A stretch of DNA of 18,408 bases from CAZNVB01 sp964576265 (GTDB lineage: Bacteria; Acidobacteriota; Aminicenantia; Aminicenantales; UBA8522). Below the pieces are notes generated by a model, which was given only the letters and a program-made list of their open reading frames with translations, searched no databases and was not told the origin of the DNA. Positions 18,407 to 18,408 of this stretch are shown here, one piece after another. The translations under genes and the position numbers were made by a program. The DNA is taken from contig CAZNVB010000067.1 in assembly GCA_964576265.1 (NCBI GenBank), positions 1 to 18,408 of the forward strand. The letters are read 5' to 3'. Within the stretch, counting starts at the first letter, position 1, and the number at the start of each line of letters is the position of its first letter.

Positions 18407-18408
18407 TT

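Noticed and set aside
1..18408. CRISPR array, tRNA/rRNA genes, insertion sequences, attachment sites or replication origin
   Set aside because: No regularly spaced repeats, no tRNA-like cloverleaf or rRNA stretch, no transposase or integrase motif and no DnaA-box cluster was recognised by eye.

Overview
The window looks like chromosomal DNA of an anaerobic or microaerophilic bacterium with an iron-sulfur and metal-centred metabolism. The evidence is ferredoxin-type MinD ATPases, NifX/NifB-like proteins, a U-type Fe-S scaffold, a CCG-domain (HdrD/DsrK/TmcB-like) Fe-S protein with a cytochrome b-like partner, an encapsulated-ferritin-like protein, and PerR and Fur regulators. The gene combination and codon style remind me of Desulfobacterota or Aminicenantes-type lineages, but that is a low-confidence guess. 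No rRNA, tRNA, CRISPR array, transposase, phage gene or origin was recognised.

Layout. (1) 3-1958: 3' two thirds of a CusA/CzcA-family heavy-metal RND pump whose usual TM4 aspartate is asparagine. (2) 2114-3510: a peroxide-stress operon, with a strong promoter overlapped by a perfect 18-bp palindrome, then PerR, a 1-Cys peroxiredoxin and a 74-aa winged-helix protein. (3) 3671-4188: a Fur-family regulator behind its own promoter and a near-consensus Fur box. (4) 4225-7621: a tightly packed run of three Gly/Tyr/Trp-rich DUF5320-like small proteins, a tandem NifX/NifB-domain protein, an Mrp-family protein that has lost its P-loop, a CGGC-domain protein, a Gly-rich zinc-ribbon protein and an FmdB-type zinc ribbon. 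(5) 7749-9061: a terminator/attenuator-like structure and a PLP-dependent Cys/Met-type lyase. (6) 9177-11937: two coupled ferredoxin-MinD ATPases, a NifU/IscU-like scaffold and a SAM methyltransferase, several joined by ATGA overlaps. (7) 11990-14899: a metallo-beta-lactamase-fold protein, a zone of decayed genes (methyltransferase with its core deleted, radical-SAM-like tail, isoprenylcysteine-methyltransferase-like fragment with one in-frame TGA), and between them an intact ZIP metal transporter and a small Cys-containing protein. (8) 14947-15991: a promoter, an EncFtn-like ferritin and a coupled Asp/Glu racemase. (9) 16051-18060, minus strand: a two-gene membrane Fe-S/cytochrome module. A cut minus-strand gene closes the right edge.

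How the genes may work together (inference): regions 4 and 6 look like one metal-cluster assembly or trafficking island. Region 4 would supply small metal- or cluster-carrying proteins and a pseudo-ATPase, and region 6 would supply the active ATPases and the U-type scaffold. Peroxide defence, iron sensing, iron storage and metal export/import genes surround it. The most unusual features are the P-loop-less Mrp protein translationally coupled to a duplicated NifX protein, and the repeated ferredoxin-MinD pair.
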